From: Microbulbifer marinus
GTDB lineage: Bacteria; Pseudomonadota; Gammaproteobacteria; Pseudomonadales; Cellvibrionaceae
Assembly (NCBI RefSeq): GCF_900107725.1
Contig: NZ_FNQO01000001.1
Span: forward strand, 1,480,458-1,544,457
Direction of reading: 5' to 3'
Length of the DNA stretch: 64,000 nt
Both the position numbers and the translations under genes were made by a program. Positions 18,914 to 30,204 of the stretch are shown here, in pieces; the first letter of the stretch is position 1; each line of letters starts with the position of its first letter. The notes below the pieces were generated by a model that had not been told where the DNA came from, did not search any database, and saw only the letters and a program-made list of their open reading frames with translations.

Positions 18914-21900
18914 TCAAATCGCCGGCGTCAGCCGGGAGGGCGGCTCCGCGGGCTCGGCGTACAGATTCTCCGGCGTTTGCAGGCGGCGCCGCTCCTCCCG
19001 CTCGGCGGCCTCACCCTGACGCTGGGCGCCGTCGCCGTCGAACAGCTTGTCGAAGCGCACTTCCGGCTCCTCCCAGTCACCGCTGATGCGGTAGCTGACG
19101 CTGGCCATTTTATTTACCTGTTTCTTGAACGCCTTACTGATCAGGTAGACCCCGGCCGCCGCCGGCAAGCCGCCGGCCAGCGCCGCCACCAGCGCCAGAT
19201 TGTTGCCCACCGGCAGTGTCGCCACCAGGGTCAGGTTCAGATCCTCCCGCTTCAGATTGACTCTGCCCGCCATCTGCAGCTCGCTGGTCGGCCCCTCCAC
19301 CTGGATGGGCACTGCGATTAACAGCTGACCGTCGCCCTCGAACACCACCTCGCCGCGCACCTGGTCGAATGCCATACCGCTCTGGTAGAGGTCAGAGAAG
19401 TCCAGCCGCAGGCGGCGCGCCCAGGTGTCGAAATTGAACAGGGACAGCAGCCGCAATAGCGCCGAACCGGCATTGTCGGTGGCGCGCAGGAAACGGCCAT
19501 CGCGGATATCGATTTTCAATTCACCGGACAGCAGGTTGCCCGCCACCCGCGCCGGCGAGCCATCCCAGCGCAACGCTGTGTCAAAACTGGCGAAGCGGCT
19601 CTCGATCAAGGGTTCCTGTCCCCAGGCGCGCTGCACATCGGCCAGATCGTCGGCCACCAGGCGGCCGATAAATTGGGACGAATCGCGGCCATCGGCATCG
19701 CGCATCCACATCAGCTGGGCGCCGAGCCTTTTCTCGCCACTGCCGCGGCCCTCCAGCCGCACGCCGCGCGCGGCACCGCGAATGTCACTAAGCACCAGGC
19801 GGTCCGTGGACGGGCGCAGACGGAAGGACCAGCGCCCCAGATCCTCTTCGCCGATATGCAGGCTTTCGGTACTGAAATCGATCCGGGGGAGCCCGGCAAA
19901 ATCGAAACCCGCCCAGGGATCGGCTTTTTCCTGCTTCTCAGCGTCTTCGCTGCCGGCCGCAGCCTCGGACGGCGCCGGCAAGCGCAGATGCGTCAGCTCC
20001 AGCTGCAGCGGTGTCGATCCGTCCATGGCCCCGCTCAACTGTCCGGCAGCGGTGTCACTGTCGAACTGCAGTTGCCAGTCGGCACCGAGGCCGCGCCCGC
20101 GCACGTGTATATGTTCGATTTCCGTGGTGCCAAGCAGCAGGCGATCGGTGCTCAGATCCAGCGAGACCGGCAGCGGCTGCGGGGAAGCCTCCAGGTCGGC
20201 ACCGACACTTTCGCCAGTGTCGCTTTCACGAGCATCATAAATGCGCAACAGCTCACGCCAGCGCGGCAGGTCGATGCGTGACAGGTCTCCGCTGATTGCC
20301 AGCCCCCGGTCCCGGGGTAGCCGCGCCTCGGAATTCAGGGCGATGACGCCGCGCTCCATTGCTCCCTGCACCAGCCAGAACTGGCCCTGTACATGCTCGC
20401 CCAAATTCAAGTGAAACAGACTGCCCTGCTCGCCAATGGGTACACGCAGCACAAAATTGGTCTTTGCCTCGGCCTGTTTGCCGAGCGGCGCCGGCAGGTT
20501 CACGGCCACACCGGCCAGATTGGAGTTCAATTCGAAGATCGCCGAATAAGGCTCTTCCTTCGCCTTGGCGGGTATGGTCACCAGCGCCTGATAGGCAAAC
20601 ACGCCATCCAGCCACTGCAGTTCCGGGCGACCACTCCAACGACGCACCGACTCGGTATCGGCACTGCCGTCGACAACCACCTGGGTGTCGCGCTGTTCGC
20701 CAGTGCCGAAATGGCGAATCTTGGCACTCAGCGGCCGCCCCCACAGGCGGCCGTTGAACCGGGTTCCGGCCAGCCCCTGTTCGCTGTCGTAATCCACGCG
20801 CCCGTGCAGCTGCTCGATCTGCAGGTTGAGGTTCTGCAGTTGCAGGGCGCCGCGCTGCAGATCCAGCTGCACGCGCTGCCGGGCGGGCAGATCCGCACCG
20901 CCGAGAGGCTGCGACAGGGCCAGACTGCCGTCCATGTGGCCGCCCAGTTTCCACTCGTCGAATGCACTGCCCAGCTGCTGCCGCAGCGGCGACTGCTGCA
21001 ACAGCCTGAGTCCGTCAGCGGCCGGACCCGACAACTGCGCATGCACATCGAGCCGGGAGCCGATTCCATGGGGATTCGGTGTAACCCCCACCACAATGTC
21101 GCGCGCATCGATGTTCCACAAACGCGCCGCTGCGGCCCGCACCAGCACATTGCCATCATTGATCAGCAGGCGTCCGTCGACGTTGTGAGCGGCGGGCCAG
21201 CCCGCCGCATAATCCAGGTCGGCGGTGTTGAAGTCGGCGGCAAGTTGTACGGTCTGCCGGTCCGCGTGCTGCCCCAACGCCAGCAACCTTTCGTCGTCGC
21301 CTTCTCGGTAACTGGAACCGCGATAGACAAAGGCCGCGTTGGTGACGCGGCCGGAATTCTTGTTGCCGAGCCCGTCGTTTAACCAGTGCCGCAGGTCGTC
21401 ACTGACCGTCTGGGGCACCAGCTGCCGCTGGACCGAAAGTGGCGCGTCGCGCAGGCCCAGCGCCAGGGTGAGCTCCGCCGCGCGGGTGCGGGCGACATAG
21501 GGCAGCTGCAGCAGGAACTGGCCACTGACTTTGCCCAACTCGCCGTCGAGTTGCAGCGGGCCGGACAGCACCTGCACCGAATTGCCCTGCCGGTCTACAG
21601 ACCAGGCAACGGTACCGCTGGCGTGTTCGAAATGAAACGTATCGCCATACAGGTTCGGGAAATGGGCGCTGAACCCGCCTCCATCCAGTTCGACGCGTCC
21701 GTTGGCACCCTGCAACTGCACAAAACCATTCAGTCCCGCGACAGCTGGCGCACCGCGGTACGCCTCGGCGCGGAGGTCGCGCAGGTTGGCGCTCAACGCG
21801 ATTTGGCCGTCGATCGCGCGAACCAACTGTACACTGCGCAACTGACCGCTGGGCTGCAGGGCGCGCAGCCATTCGTCTGCCGGTCCCTGCAACAGCTCCA

Positions 21901-23086
21901 GCCGCTCGAGGATACTGCTCCAGCCACCGAGGTCGATCACATCGGCTGCCAGCTGCAGGCCGTGCTCACGGCTGCCGCTCGTCTGCAGGTTCAGCGGCGG
22001 CATTTCGAGGCCGCGCCAGTCCAGCTGGATATCCTGCAGCGCCAGGCGCCACTGCTGCCCGGGCTGCCAGCGCCCGGAAATGTCCCCGGCGACAGACTGC
22101 AGCGGCGCGAGTACCGATACCGGCGACTCGCTGTCCGCCGCGGCGATGACGTCGGAGTTCTCTGCCTGGGCCTGGCCATCCGGCTCGACCTGCTCGAGGC
22201 TGAGGCGGCCGAGCAGCCGGTAGCCACTGTCCGCGGCGCTCTGCAACCACAGCTTGCCGCGCGCTTGCTTGCGCCCGGCCCAGTGATATTTCTCCGGCAG
22301 TGGTGTCAGCTGGTGCAGCAGCGTGACGATATCCTCGTCGAGCAACAGCTCATTCAGTTGGATATAACCGTTTAGCGAGAAGTGGGATTTGTCACGAGGA
22401 TTGCCGCGCCCCTCGAGAATCAACCGCAGGGTTTCCCGATCCACCTCCGCCATCTGGGAATCGCCGTCACGGGAGATAAACGCGCGGGCGCTGAGGCGGT
22501 GAAAATAACCGCTGTTTTCCAAATGGATCTGCGGCAGGTTTACCTCCGCCCGCTGGCCGTCCGCCAGGCGCAGGGTGATGCTGGCATTGCGCACCTGCAC
22601 CTTGGGGCCGAGCTGGAAGATGCGTGCAGGATCGCCGACGCGCGCTACACCTTCGCCTGCTTTGTCGACCGCCTCTACCGACGCCTGGGGGAAACCGTCG
22701 ATATGCCACTGGCCGCGCTCACCGCGACTGAGTCCGGCAGCAAAATCGTGTACCTGCAGGTTCTTCCACACCAGTTCGCGGTTCCACAGGCTGGCGAGCA
22801 GATCCAGATGAAACAGCCCGTAGCCCATCTGTACTTCGCCATTTTCGCCGAGGCGCAGCCCGTCCAGCTGCAGCGCCACCTCCAGCGCCTGCCAGCGCAG
22901 GGACAGGCGATCCATCTGCACCGGGACGCCGAGACTCGCCGACAGCCAGCTACTGATCTGCGGGCGATACTGCTCCACCTGCGGCGACAGAATACGTCCG
23001 GTCTGCACCAGTATCGCCAGCGCGATCACCACACTGACGGTCAGCAGCCAGAATTTGCGTGCCAGCCAGCGCAGTACCCCGATCAC
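18914..23086 (-). CDS. yhdP: YhdP-family AsmA-like inter-membrane lipid transport protein
   Basis: A very large (1390 aa) inner-membrane-anchored protein of the TIGR02099/AsmA-like family. One N-terminal helix (about 8-30) anchors a long beta-rich periplasmic groove thought to bridge the membranes and carry phospholipids to the outer membrane. The C-terminal part (LLRLLSLFNFDTWARRLRLD and the following GYPLPAA-like hydrophobic patch) matches the family. The start is placed at the GTG 23086, six bases after GGAGG; an upstream GTG at 23107 would put the ribosome site inside the gene. Follows rng as in Pseudomonas. Together with mlaC it covers both directions of lipid traffic. Confidence 0.92.
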   Translation of the reverse strand: MIGVLRWLARKFWLLTVSVVIALAILVQTGRILSPQVEQYRPQISSWLSASLGVPVQMDRLSLRWQALEVALQLDGLRLGENGEVQMGYGLFHLDLLASLWNRELVWKNLQVHDFAAGLSRGERGQWHIDGFPQASVEAVDKAGEGVARVGDPARIFQLGPKVQVRNASITLRLADGQRAEVNLPQIHLENSGYFHRLSARAFISRDGDSQMAEVDRETLRLILEGRGNPRDKSHFSLNGYIQLNELLLDEDIVTLLHQLTPLPEKYHWAGRKQARGKLWLQSAADSGYRLLGRLSLEQVEPDGQAQAENSDVIAAADSESPVSVLAPLQSVAGDISGRWQPGQQWRLALQDIQLDWRGLEMPPLNLQTSGSREHGLQLAADVIDLGGWSSILERLELLQGPADEWLRALQPSGQLRSVQLVRAIDGQIALSANLRDLRAEAYRGAPAVAGLNGFVQLQGANGRVELDGGGFSAHFPNLYGDTFHFEHASGTVAWSVDRQGNSVQVLSGPLQLDGELGKVSGQFLLQLPYVARTRAAELTLALGLRDAPLSVQRQLVPQTVSDDLRHWLNDGLGNKNSGRVTNAAFVYRGSSYREGDDERLLALGQHADRQTVQLAADFNTADLDYAAGWPAAHNVDGRLLINDGNVLVRAAAARLWNIDARDIVVGVTPNPHGIGSRLDVHAQLSGPAADGLRLLQQSPLRQQLGSAFDEWKLGGHMDGSLALSQPLGGADLPARQRVQLDLQRGALQLQNLNLQIEQLHGRVDYDSEQGLAGTRFNGRLWGRPLSAKIRHFGTGEQRDTQVVVDGSADTESVRRWSGRPELQWLDGVFAYQALVTIPAKAKEEPYSAIFELNSNLAGVAVNLPAPLGKQAEAKTNFVLRVPIGEQGSLFHLNLGEHVQGQFWLVQGAMERGVIALNSEARLPRDRGLAISGDLSRIDLPRWRELLRIYDARESDTGESVGADLEASPQPLPVSLDLSTDRLLLGTTEIEHIHVRGRGLGADWQLQFDSDTAAGQLSGAMDGSTPLQLELTHLRLPAPSEAAAGSEDAEKQEKADPWAGFDFAGLPRIDFSTESLHIGEEDLGRWSFRLRPSTDRLVLSDIRGAARGVRLEGRGSGEKRLGAQLMWMRDADGRDSSQFIGRLVADDLADVQRAWGQEPLIESRFASFDTALRWDGSPARVAGNLLSGELKIDIRDGRFLRATDNAGSALLRLLSLFNFDTWARRLRLDFSDLYQSGMAFDQVRGEVVFEGDGQLLIAVPIQVEGPTSELQMAGRVNLKREDLNLTLVATLPVGNNLALVAALAGGLPAAAGVYLISKAFKKQVNKMASVSYRISGDWEEPEVRFDKLFDGDGAQRQGEAAEREERRRLQTPENLYAEPAEPPSRLTPAI

Positions 23087-23164
23087 GATCCACCTCCGAT
23101 TGCGCACGGCGATTCGCCTCGCACCACAGGGGCACGGGGGGCTCGGCGGGCGACAGAGCGCGGA

Positions 23165-24655
23165 TCAGACCAGCACAATGTCGTACTGCTCCTGGTTGTA
23201 AATGGGCTCTACCTGAAACTGAATGGGACGACCGATAAACTCTTCCAGATCGGCGACATTGGCGGACTCCTCGTCGAGCAGCAGATCGATCACGACCTGA
23301 CTTGCCAGTACCATGATTTTCTCGCTGTCGTAGGCGCGGGCCTCACGAATAATCTCACGGAATATTTCGTAACACACCGTCTCGGCACTCTTCAACGTGC
23401 CCCGCCCCTCGCATACCGGACAGGGCTCACAGAGGATCTGGCCGAGAGACTCACGGGTCCGCTTGCGGGTCATTTCCACCAGCCCCAGCTCCGAGACACC
23501 GGTGATACTGGATTTGGCGTGATCCCGCTCGAGGGTCTTTTCCAGCGTGCGCAGCACCTGGCGCTGGTGCTCCGGGTCCTTCATATCGATAAAGTCGATA
23601 ATGATGATGCCGCCCAGATTGCGCAGACGCAGCTGGCGCGCAATGGCGGTGGCCGCCTCCAGATTAGTCTTGAAGATGGTCTCTTCGAGATTGCGGTGGC
23701 CGACGAAAGCACCGGTGTTCACATCGATGGTGCTCATCGCCTCGGTCTGCTCGATAATCAGGTAGCCGCCGGACTTCAGTGTGACCTTATTCTGCAGCGC
23801 CTTGCGGATCTCCTCCTCGACACCGTACAGGTCGAACAGCGGGCGCTCGCCCGGATAGTGCTCCAGGCGCCCGGCGATCTCCGGCGCATACTTGCCGGCA
23901 AATTCTGCCGCGCGACCGTGGGCCTCGCGGGAGTCGATACGGATTTTCTCGGTGTAGGGGCGCGCCAGGTCGCGCAACGCGCGCATAAACAGCGGCAGAT
24001 CCTCGTAGATGACCGAAGGCACCGGGCGATCCTTGATGCGCTGCTCCAGCTCCCGCCACAGCTTGTACAGGAAGGGGATATCGCGCAGCAGCTCGTCTTC
24101 GCTGACACCCTCGGCCACCGTGCGCAGGATAAAGCCGCCGTCGCCGGACAGGCCCTCTTCCGCCAGCTTTGTCGACGCCAGCTCTACCAGCGCGCGCAGC
24201 CTGTCGCGCTCGCTCTCATCCTCGATCCGGTTGGAAATACCTATGTGACGGGTCTGCGGCATGTACACCAGGTAGCGCGCGGACACCGAAAGATGTGTGG
24301 TCAGACGCGCGCCCTTGCTGCTGATCGGGTCCTTGACCACCTGCACCACCAGCGACTGCCCCTCGCGCACCAGTGCACGGATGTCCGCCACTTCGGTCGA
24401 CTCGCGGGACTCCATGCCCTCCTCGTCCAGCGGCGCGATATCCGACGCGTGGATAAAACCGGCCCGCTCGAGACCAATATCCACAAACGCCGCCTGCATG
24501 CCCGGCAGCACTCGCACCACCTTGCCTTTGTAGATATTGCCGACGATGCCGCGGCGCGCGCTGCGCTCCAGGTAGACTTCCTGCAACACACCGTTTTCCA
24601 CCAGTGCCACGCGGGTCTCGGTGGGCGCGACATTGATCAGCAGCTCTTCGCTCAA
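23165..24655 (-). CDS. rng: Ribonuclease G
   Basis: Single-strand endoribonuclease that matures the 16S rRNA 5' end (496 aa). An S1-like domain (about 39-125, [20 protein letters not shown]) precedes the catalytic DNase I-like part with [12 protein letters not shown] and IIIIDFIDM; the zinc-link CPVCEGRG is present. The TTG start at 24655 is supported by alignment with the family start ([16 protein letters not shown]) and overlaps the maf stop (TTGA), implying coupling. Confidence 0.96.
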   Translation of the reverse strand: MSEELLINVAPTETRVALVENGVLQEVYLERSARRGIVGNIYKGKVVRVLPGMQAAFVDIGLERAGFIHASDIAPLDEEGMESRESTEVADIRALVREGQSLVVQVVKDPISSKGARLTTHLSVSARYLVYMPQTRHIGISNRIEDESERDRLRALVELASTKLAEEGLSGDGGFILRTVAEGVSEDELLRDIPFLYKLWRELEQRIKDRPVPSVIYEDLPLFMRALRDLARPYTEKIRIDSREAHGRAAEFAGKYAPEIAGRLEHYPGERPLFDLYGVEEEIRKALQNKVTLKSGGYLIIEQTEAMSTIDVNTGAFVGHRNLEETIFKTNLEAATAIARQLRLRNLGGIIIIDFIDMKDPEHQRQVLRTLEKTLERDHAKSSITGVSELGLVEMTRKRTRESLGQILCEPCPVCEGRGTLKSAETVCYEIFREIIREARAYDSEKIMVLASQVVIDLLLDEESANVADLEEFIGRPIQFQVEPIYNQEQYDIVLV

Positions 24656-25281
24656 GAGTCGGCCTCCTGCCAGTAGGACTCACACCAATAGGGAATGGCG
24701 GCGTGTTCCAGCATCGGCACCAGCGCCTCCAGCGGCAGCCCCACCACATTGCTATAACTGCCACTGATGGATTCGACCAGGGCGGCACCGAGGCCCTGAA
24801 TACCGTAACCGCCGGCCTTGTCAGCCGGTTCCCCGGTACGCCAGTAAGCGTCGATCTGTGTCTTGTTCAGATGCCTAAATCGCACTCGGGTTTCCACCAG
24901 GCGACTGAACTGGCGCTCCATCGAGCGCAGGCACAAGGCGGTCAGCACCGAGTGCTCGGTACCCGAAAGTGCGTGCATCATGCGCTCAAAATCGGCGAAA
25001 TCCCGCGGTTTTTCCAAGACCCGGTCGCCGGCCATGACCACTGTGTCGGCACCCAGCGCCCACAGGCTCGGATCCGAGCCGGCGGCCATCTGCAACCCGG
25101 CCGCTGCCTTGTCGTGGGCGAGGCGCTGGATATAGTCCTGCGGAGTCTCCCCGGACTGGCGCTGCTCCGGCACATCGGGGGTGATCTGTGAAAAAGGCAC
25201 AGCAATCTGCGCCAGCAGCTGTGCGCGGCGCGGGGAGCCGGAGGCTAGGAGAAGTCGGCTTGCGGCGGAAGATTTTGACAC
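24652..25281 (-). CDS. maf: Maf-family nucleoside triphosphate pyrophosphatase
   Basis: House-cleaning pyrophosphatase (209 aa) that hydrolyses dTTP/UTP-type or modified nucleotides. Typical motifs are [13 protein letters not shown] at the N-terminus, [16 protein letters not shown] and the [10 protein letters not shown] segment. Sits between mreD and rng as in related genomes. Which Maf substrate class it belongs to is not settled by eye, though the order mreD-maf-rng favours the YhdE type. Confidence 0.93.
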   Translation of the reverse strand: MSKSSAASRLLLASGSPRRAQLLAQIAVPFSQITPDVPEQRQSGETPQDYIQRLAHDKAAAGLQMAAGSDPSLWALGADTVVMAGDRVLEKPRDFADFERMMHALSGTEHSVLTALCLRSMERQFSRLVETRVRFRHLNKTQIDAYWRTGEPADKAGGYGIQGLGAALVESISGSYSNVVGLPLEALVPMLEHAAIPYWCESYWQEADS

Positions 25282-25379
25282 AGTACTGCTTATTGTTAGT
25301 GGACCAGCGGCTGATTATAGCGGCATCGATCGAAAAGTGATCGGCCTTTTACAGAGTTTAACAGTCGGTGACCAACCGT

Positions 25380-25859
25380 TCAGCGCACCTGCAGGCGCCC
25401 AGCCATGCTGTTAAGCCACGGTGCCACCCAGGGCCACAACAGGGCACTGGTGATGGCCGGCCACAGGAAAGTCAGCCCGGGAACCGGCTTGCCGGCCAGG
25501 CTGTGTACCCAGTTGCCCACCACCTGATTGATACCCACGAGGACGAATACCCACAGCAGCTGCTGGGCTGGGTTGAAAGCGCGGGTGCGCCGGTAGGTCA
25601 GCAGACTGAAATAGGCCAGCACCGCCAGTGCCAACGCGTGCGACCCCAGTGTTGCACCGGTTACCAGGTCTTCCACCAACCCCACCAGCCAGGCAAATCC
25701 TACCCCCAGATTCTGCGGCATGCGTGTGATCCAGAAGATGACTAGCAGTGCGGTGAATGACGGGCGAAACCACAGCCAGTGGTGCGGCAGTGGCATGACG
25801 GCCAGCAGCAAAGCGACGAGCACCGTTGCGGCGATGAACCAGCGGTTATTCGCTTCCAA
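25380..25859 (-). CDS. mreD: Rod shape-determining protein MreD
   Basis: Integral membrane partner of MreC in the elongasome (159 aa). Four to five hydrophobic segments (about 8-25, 33-50, 55-90, 100-117, 128-145) fit the family, as does TGATLGSHALALAVLAYFS. Its start overlaps the mreC stop by 14 bp. Confidence 0.93.
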   Translation of the reverse strand: MEANNRWFIAATVLVALLLAVMPLPHHWLWFRPSFTALLVIFWITRMPQNLGVGFAWLVGLVEDLVTGATLGSHALALAVLAYFSLLTYRRTRAFNPAQQLLWVFVLVGINQVVGNWVHSLAGKPVPGLTFLWPAITSALLWPWVAPWLNSMAGRLQVR

Positions 25860-26688
25860 GGCCTTCGTCCCTGTCGCCGATCACCGCCAGCACAAAGCGG
25901 CTCCGGTTCATGCGCCCGCGCGGCTGCACTTCGGCCTCGGCAAATGCCTGGCCGGGATCACGCTGCACCGAAATGACTTCACCGACCGGATAACCGGCCG
26001 GGAAGCGCCCGCCGAGCCCGGAGCTCAGCAGCAGGTCGCCCTCGCGGATATCACTGGTATTGGCCAGGTGGCGCAATTTGAGTCGGTAGAGGTCGCCGGT
26101 ACCCTCGGCCACCGCACGCACACTGTTGCGCAGCACCTGCACCGGGATGGCGTGACTGGCGTCGGTGATCAGCAAGACCCGGCTCGAAGAGCCACCGGCT
26201 TCAATCACCTGTCCCAACAGACCGCTGGCGTCCATAATCGGCGTACCCACGTCGACACCGTCGTCGCGGCCCTTGTCGATCAGCAGCACATGTTCGAGCG
26301 GGTCCGGCGAGACACCGATAATCTGTGCCACCAGCAGCCGCTCATCCACGGTCTCGGCCGAGTTCATCAGTTCTTTAAGCTGGGTATTTTCCGCTTTTAC
26401 CGCCGCGAGCAGCTGGCTGCGCTGTTCCAGCAGCAACAGCTGACGCTTGAGCCGGCTGTTCTCCTCCAGCAGCTCCTCGCGCGTGCGCCACTGCTCGCCG
26501 GCCCAATCGCCGACACGCTCGGGAGCCCCGGTTATCCAGTAGAAGGGCGCAACAAAGCCGGCCAGTCGCTCACGCAGCGGCTGCAGCCAGTCGGTATAGA
26601 GATTGATCGCGATGAGTGCCGCCGCCACCAGGCCCAGCACGAGAATGCGGGACTCAGGCGAAGGGCCGCGGGTAAATAGCGGTTTAAT
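25846..26688 (-). CDS. mreC: Rod shape-determining protein MreC, apparent non-AUG start
   Basis: Periplasmic scaffold of the elongasome, anchored by one N-terminal helix, with a coiled coil (about 70-115, ENSRLKRQLLLLEQRSQLL) and a beta-barrel domain ending at GDRDEGLGSE. A conventional start (GTG 26640) would cut off the conserved IKPLFTRGPSPESRIL segment and lacks a ribosome site. The frame stays open upstream to a TGA, with only ATT (26688), CTG (26694) and GTT as codons that could start. ATT at 26688 is about seven bases behind GGGGG and reproduces the family N-terminus; the product would be 280 aa. Start uncertain, identity sure. Confidence 0.9.
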   Translation of the reverse strand: MKPLFTRGPSPESRILVLGLVAAALIAINLYTDWLQPLRERLAGFVAPFYWITGAPERVGDWAGEQWRTREELLEENSRLKRQLLLLEQRSQLLAAVKAENTQLKELMNSAETVDERLLVAQIIGVSPDPLEHVLLIDKGRDDGVDVGTPIMDASGLLGQVIEAGGSSSRVLLITDASHAIPVQVLRNSVRAVAEGTGDLYRLKLRHLANTSDIREGDLLLSSGLGGRFPAGYPVGEVISVQRDPGQAFAEAEVQPRGRMNRSRFVLAVIGDRDEGLGSE

Positions 26689-26740
26689 GGGCAGACCCCC
26701 ATTAACAGGTCAGTTTGTGTTCTTGTTATCGGATCATACA

Positions 26741-26815
26741 TGTAAGAGCGGCCCCTGGCCGCGATCTACTTCTCGCCGCCGCAGCGACTGATCGCGGTCA
26801 GGGGCCACTCCTACA
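26741..26815. repeat. REPIN-like inverted pair of REP sequences between mreB and mreC
   Basis: Two 26-base arms (26741-26766 and 26790-26815) are inverted copies differing at three positions, with a 23-base loop. Each begins TGTA(A/G)GAG and carries an inner hairpin such as GCGGCC-CCT-GGCCGC. The GTAG-type head plus a GC-rich hairpin is the layout of REP elements mobilised by RAYT transposases. It lies in the mreB-mreC transcript and, as RNA, would form a long stem. Confidence 0.7.
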
Positions 26816-26826
26816 GCAACAGCCGG

Positions 26827-28242
<1,416 letters not shown>

Positions 28243-28530
28243 ATGGCCGTGGATACGCAAACCGTAGAGAAACTGGCGGAACTCGCCCGCATCGCTATCT
28301 CCACCGAGACCATCGACGAGGTCAGCAACCGCCTGGGCGAGGTCCTGCAACTGGTGGATCAGCTGCAGGCTGTCAGTACCGAAGGCGTGGCCCCCATGGC
28401 CCACCCACTGGACGAGGAGCAGGTGCTGCGCGCCGACGAAGTCACCGAGTCCGACCGCCGCGAAGAATTCCTGCAGCTGGCTCCCCAGTCCGAAGAGGGT
28501 CTCTACCTGGTGCCGAAAGTGATCGACTGA
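28243..28530 (+). CDS. gatC: Glu/Asp-tRNA amidotransferase subunit C
   Basis: Small (95 aa) helical belt subunit of GatCAB, which converts mischarged Glu-tRNA(Gln) or Asp-tRNA(Asn) to the correct aminoacyl-tRNA. Start at ATG 28243 ([20 protein letters not shown]); the [15 protein letters not shown] helix and the C-terminal [13 protein letters not shown] are typical. The longer frame to 28162 has no family match. Confidence 0.95.
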   Translation: MAVDTQTVEKLAELARIAISTETIDEVSNRLGEVLQLVDQLQAVSTEGVAPMAHPLDEEQVLRADEVTESDRREEFLQLAPQSEEGLYLVPKVID

Positions 28531-28565
28531 CCGCGCCGGCGCCTTCAGCCAGCCAGATCAGACGA

Positions 28566-28720
28566 AGAGCCTTCAGCTCAACTGGAAAGAGCCCTCAGCT
28601 CAACGGGAAAGAGCCCTCAGCTCAAGCATAAAGAACTCTCAGCTCAAGCGGAAAGAGCCATCAGCTCAGACAAATCGAGCCTTCAGCGAAATAAGAGATC
28701 CCTCAGCCGATCCGAACCCA
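28566..28720. repeat. 22-bp tandem repeat between gatC and gatA
   Basis: Five units of exactly 22 bases start at 28566, 28588, 28610, 28632 and 28654, followed by two degenerate units to about 28720. The consensus core is AAAGAGCCCTCAGCTCAA. Each unit has a small dyad, GAGC-five bases-GCTC. The period is not a multiple of three and all frames are closed, so it is non-coding. It fills most of the gatC-gatA gap. Confidence 0.92.
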
Positions 28721-28732
28721 TTAGGGAAGAAC

Positions 28733-30193
28733 ATGCACCAGCTAACCATCGCCGAGATTATCCGAGGATTGCGCGACAAGCAGTTCTCCAGCGTCGAGAT
28801 CACCCGCCACCTGCTCGACCGCATTCAGCAACTGGATGGCAATTACAACAGTTTTATTACCGTCACCGAAGAACTGGCGATGACCCAGGCCGCGGCGGCG
28901 GACGAGCGCCTGAGCAAAGGCGAGGCACCCGCCCTGTGCGGCGTGCCCATCGCCCACAAGGACATCTTCTGCACCAGCGGCGTGCGCACCAGCTGCGGCT
29001 CGAAAATGCTGGATAACTTCGTACCGCCCTACGACGCCACTGTGGTGGAGAACTTCAACGCTGCCTCCGCCGTTACCCTGGGCAAGACCAATATGGACGA
29101 GTTCGCGATGGGCTCTTCCAACGAGACCAGCTTTTACGGCCCGGTGAGAAACCCCTGGAACACCGACTGTGTGCCCGGCGGCTCCTCCGGCGGTTCCGCC
29201 GCTGCCGTAGCGGCGCAGCTGGCTCCCGGCACCACCGCTACCGACACCGGCGGTTCCATCCGCCAGCCGGCGGCGCTGACCAATACCACCGGCCTGAAGC
29301 CCACGTACGGGCGCGTCTCCCGCTGGGGCATGATCGCGTTCGCGTCCAGCCTCGACCAGGCCGGCCCCATTGCCCGCAACGCGGAAGATGCTGCCTACCT
29401 GCTGTCGGCGATGGTGGGCCACGATCCGAAAGACTCCACCAGCCTGAACCGACCGGTGCAGGACTACACGCTGAACCTGAACGACAGCATCGCCGGACTA
29501 AAAATCGGCGTGCCGAAAGAATACTTCGGCGAGGGCCTGAATGCGGACACGGCGGCGCGGGTTCAGGACGCATTGAAAGAATTCGAAAAGCTCGGCGCCG
29601 AACTGGTGGAAGTGAGCCTGCCCCACACCGATTTGGCCGTGCCCGCTTACTATGTCATTGCGCCGGCAGAGGCATCGGCCAACCTGTCGCGCTTCGACGG
29701 CGTGCGTTACGGCTATCGCTGCGAGGATCCGCAGGACCTGCGCGACCTCTACATGCGCTCCCGCGGTGAAGGCTTCGGCGACGAGGTCCAGCGCCGCATT
29801 CTCGTCGGCACCTACGCCCTGTCCGCCGGTTACTACGATGCCTACTACAACAAGGCACAGCAGGTACGCCGCCTGATCAAACAGGACTTCGTGCAGGCGT
29901 TCGAGAAAGTCGACGTAATCATGGGGCCGACGTCGCCGTCACCCGCCTTTGCGCTGGGGGCAAAAAAGGCGGATCCGGTGGCCATGTACCTGGAGGATAT
30001 CTATACCATCGCCACCAACCTGGCGGGCCTGCCCGGCATGTCCCTGCCCTGCGGCCTGGTAAACAACCTGCCGGTGGGCCTGCAGATCATCGGCAACTAC
30101 CTGGATGAAGCGCGCATGCTCAACGTCGCGCACCAGTACCAGCAGGTAACCGACTGGCACCAGCAATTCGCAAGCTCGGCCAGCCCCGCATAA
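28733..30193 (+). CDS. gatA: Glu/Asp-tRNA amidotransferase subunit A
   Basis: Glutaminase subunit of GatCAB (486 aa), an amidase-signature enzyme releasing ammonia from glutamine. The Ser-cis-Ser-Lys triad is present: K76 in IAHKDIF, the [10 protein letters not shown] loop around S151-S152 and nucleophile S175 in [14 protein letters not shown] start behind GGGAAGAAC. Separated from gatC by an unusual 200-bp repeat-filled gap. Confidence 0.97.
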   Translation: MHQLTIAEIIRGLRDKQFSSVEITRHLLDRIQQLDGNYNSFITVTEELAMTQAAAADERLSKGEAPALCGVPIAHKDIFCTSGVRTSCGSKMLDNFVPPYDATVVENFNAASAVTLGKTNMDEFAMGSSNETSFYGPVRNPWNTDCVPGGSSGGSAAAVAAQLAPGTTATDTGGSIRQPAALTNTTGLKPTYGRVSRWGMIAFASSLDQAGPIARNAEDAAYLLSAMVGHDPKDSTSLNRPVQDYTLNLNDSIAGLKIGVPKEYFGEGLNADTAARVQDALKEFEKLGAELVEVSLPHTDLAVPAYYVIAPAEASANLSRFDGVRYGYRCEDPQDLRDLYMRSRGEGFGDEVQRRILVGTYALSAGYYDAYYNKAQQVRRLIKQDFVQAFEKVDVIMGPTSPSPAFALGAKKADPVAMYLEDIYTIATNLAGLPGMSLPCGLVNNLPVGLQIIGNYLDEARMLNVAHQYQQVTDWHQQFASSASPA

Positions 30194-30204
30194 GGAGAAT
30201 CACT

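Noticed and set aside
22382..24676. 764-codon open frame on the plus strand opposite yhdP and rng
   Set aside because: It is antisense to two clearly identified genes; long antisense frames are common at this GC content, and the product has no family character.
25846..26700. Frameshift in mreC
   Set aside because: The family sequence continues in one frame from IKPLF to the end; only a conventional start codon is missing.
28566..28720. CRISPR array between gatC and gatA
   Set aside because: The 22-bp units are directly adjacent with no spacers and drift in sequence; no cas genes are present.
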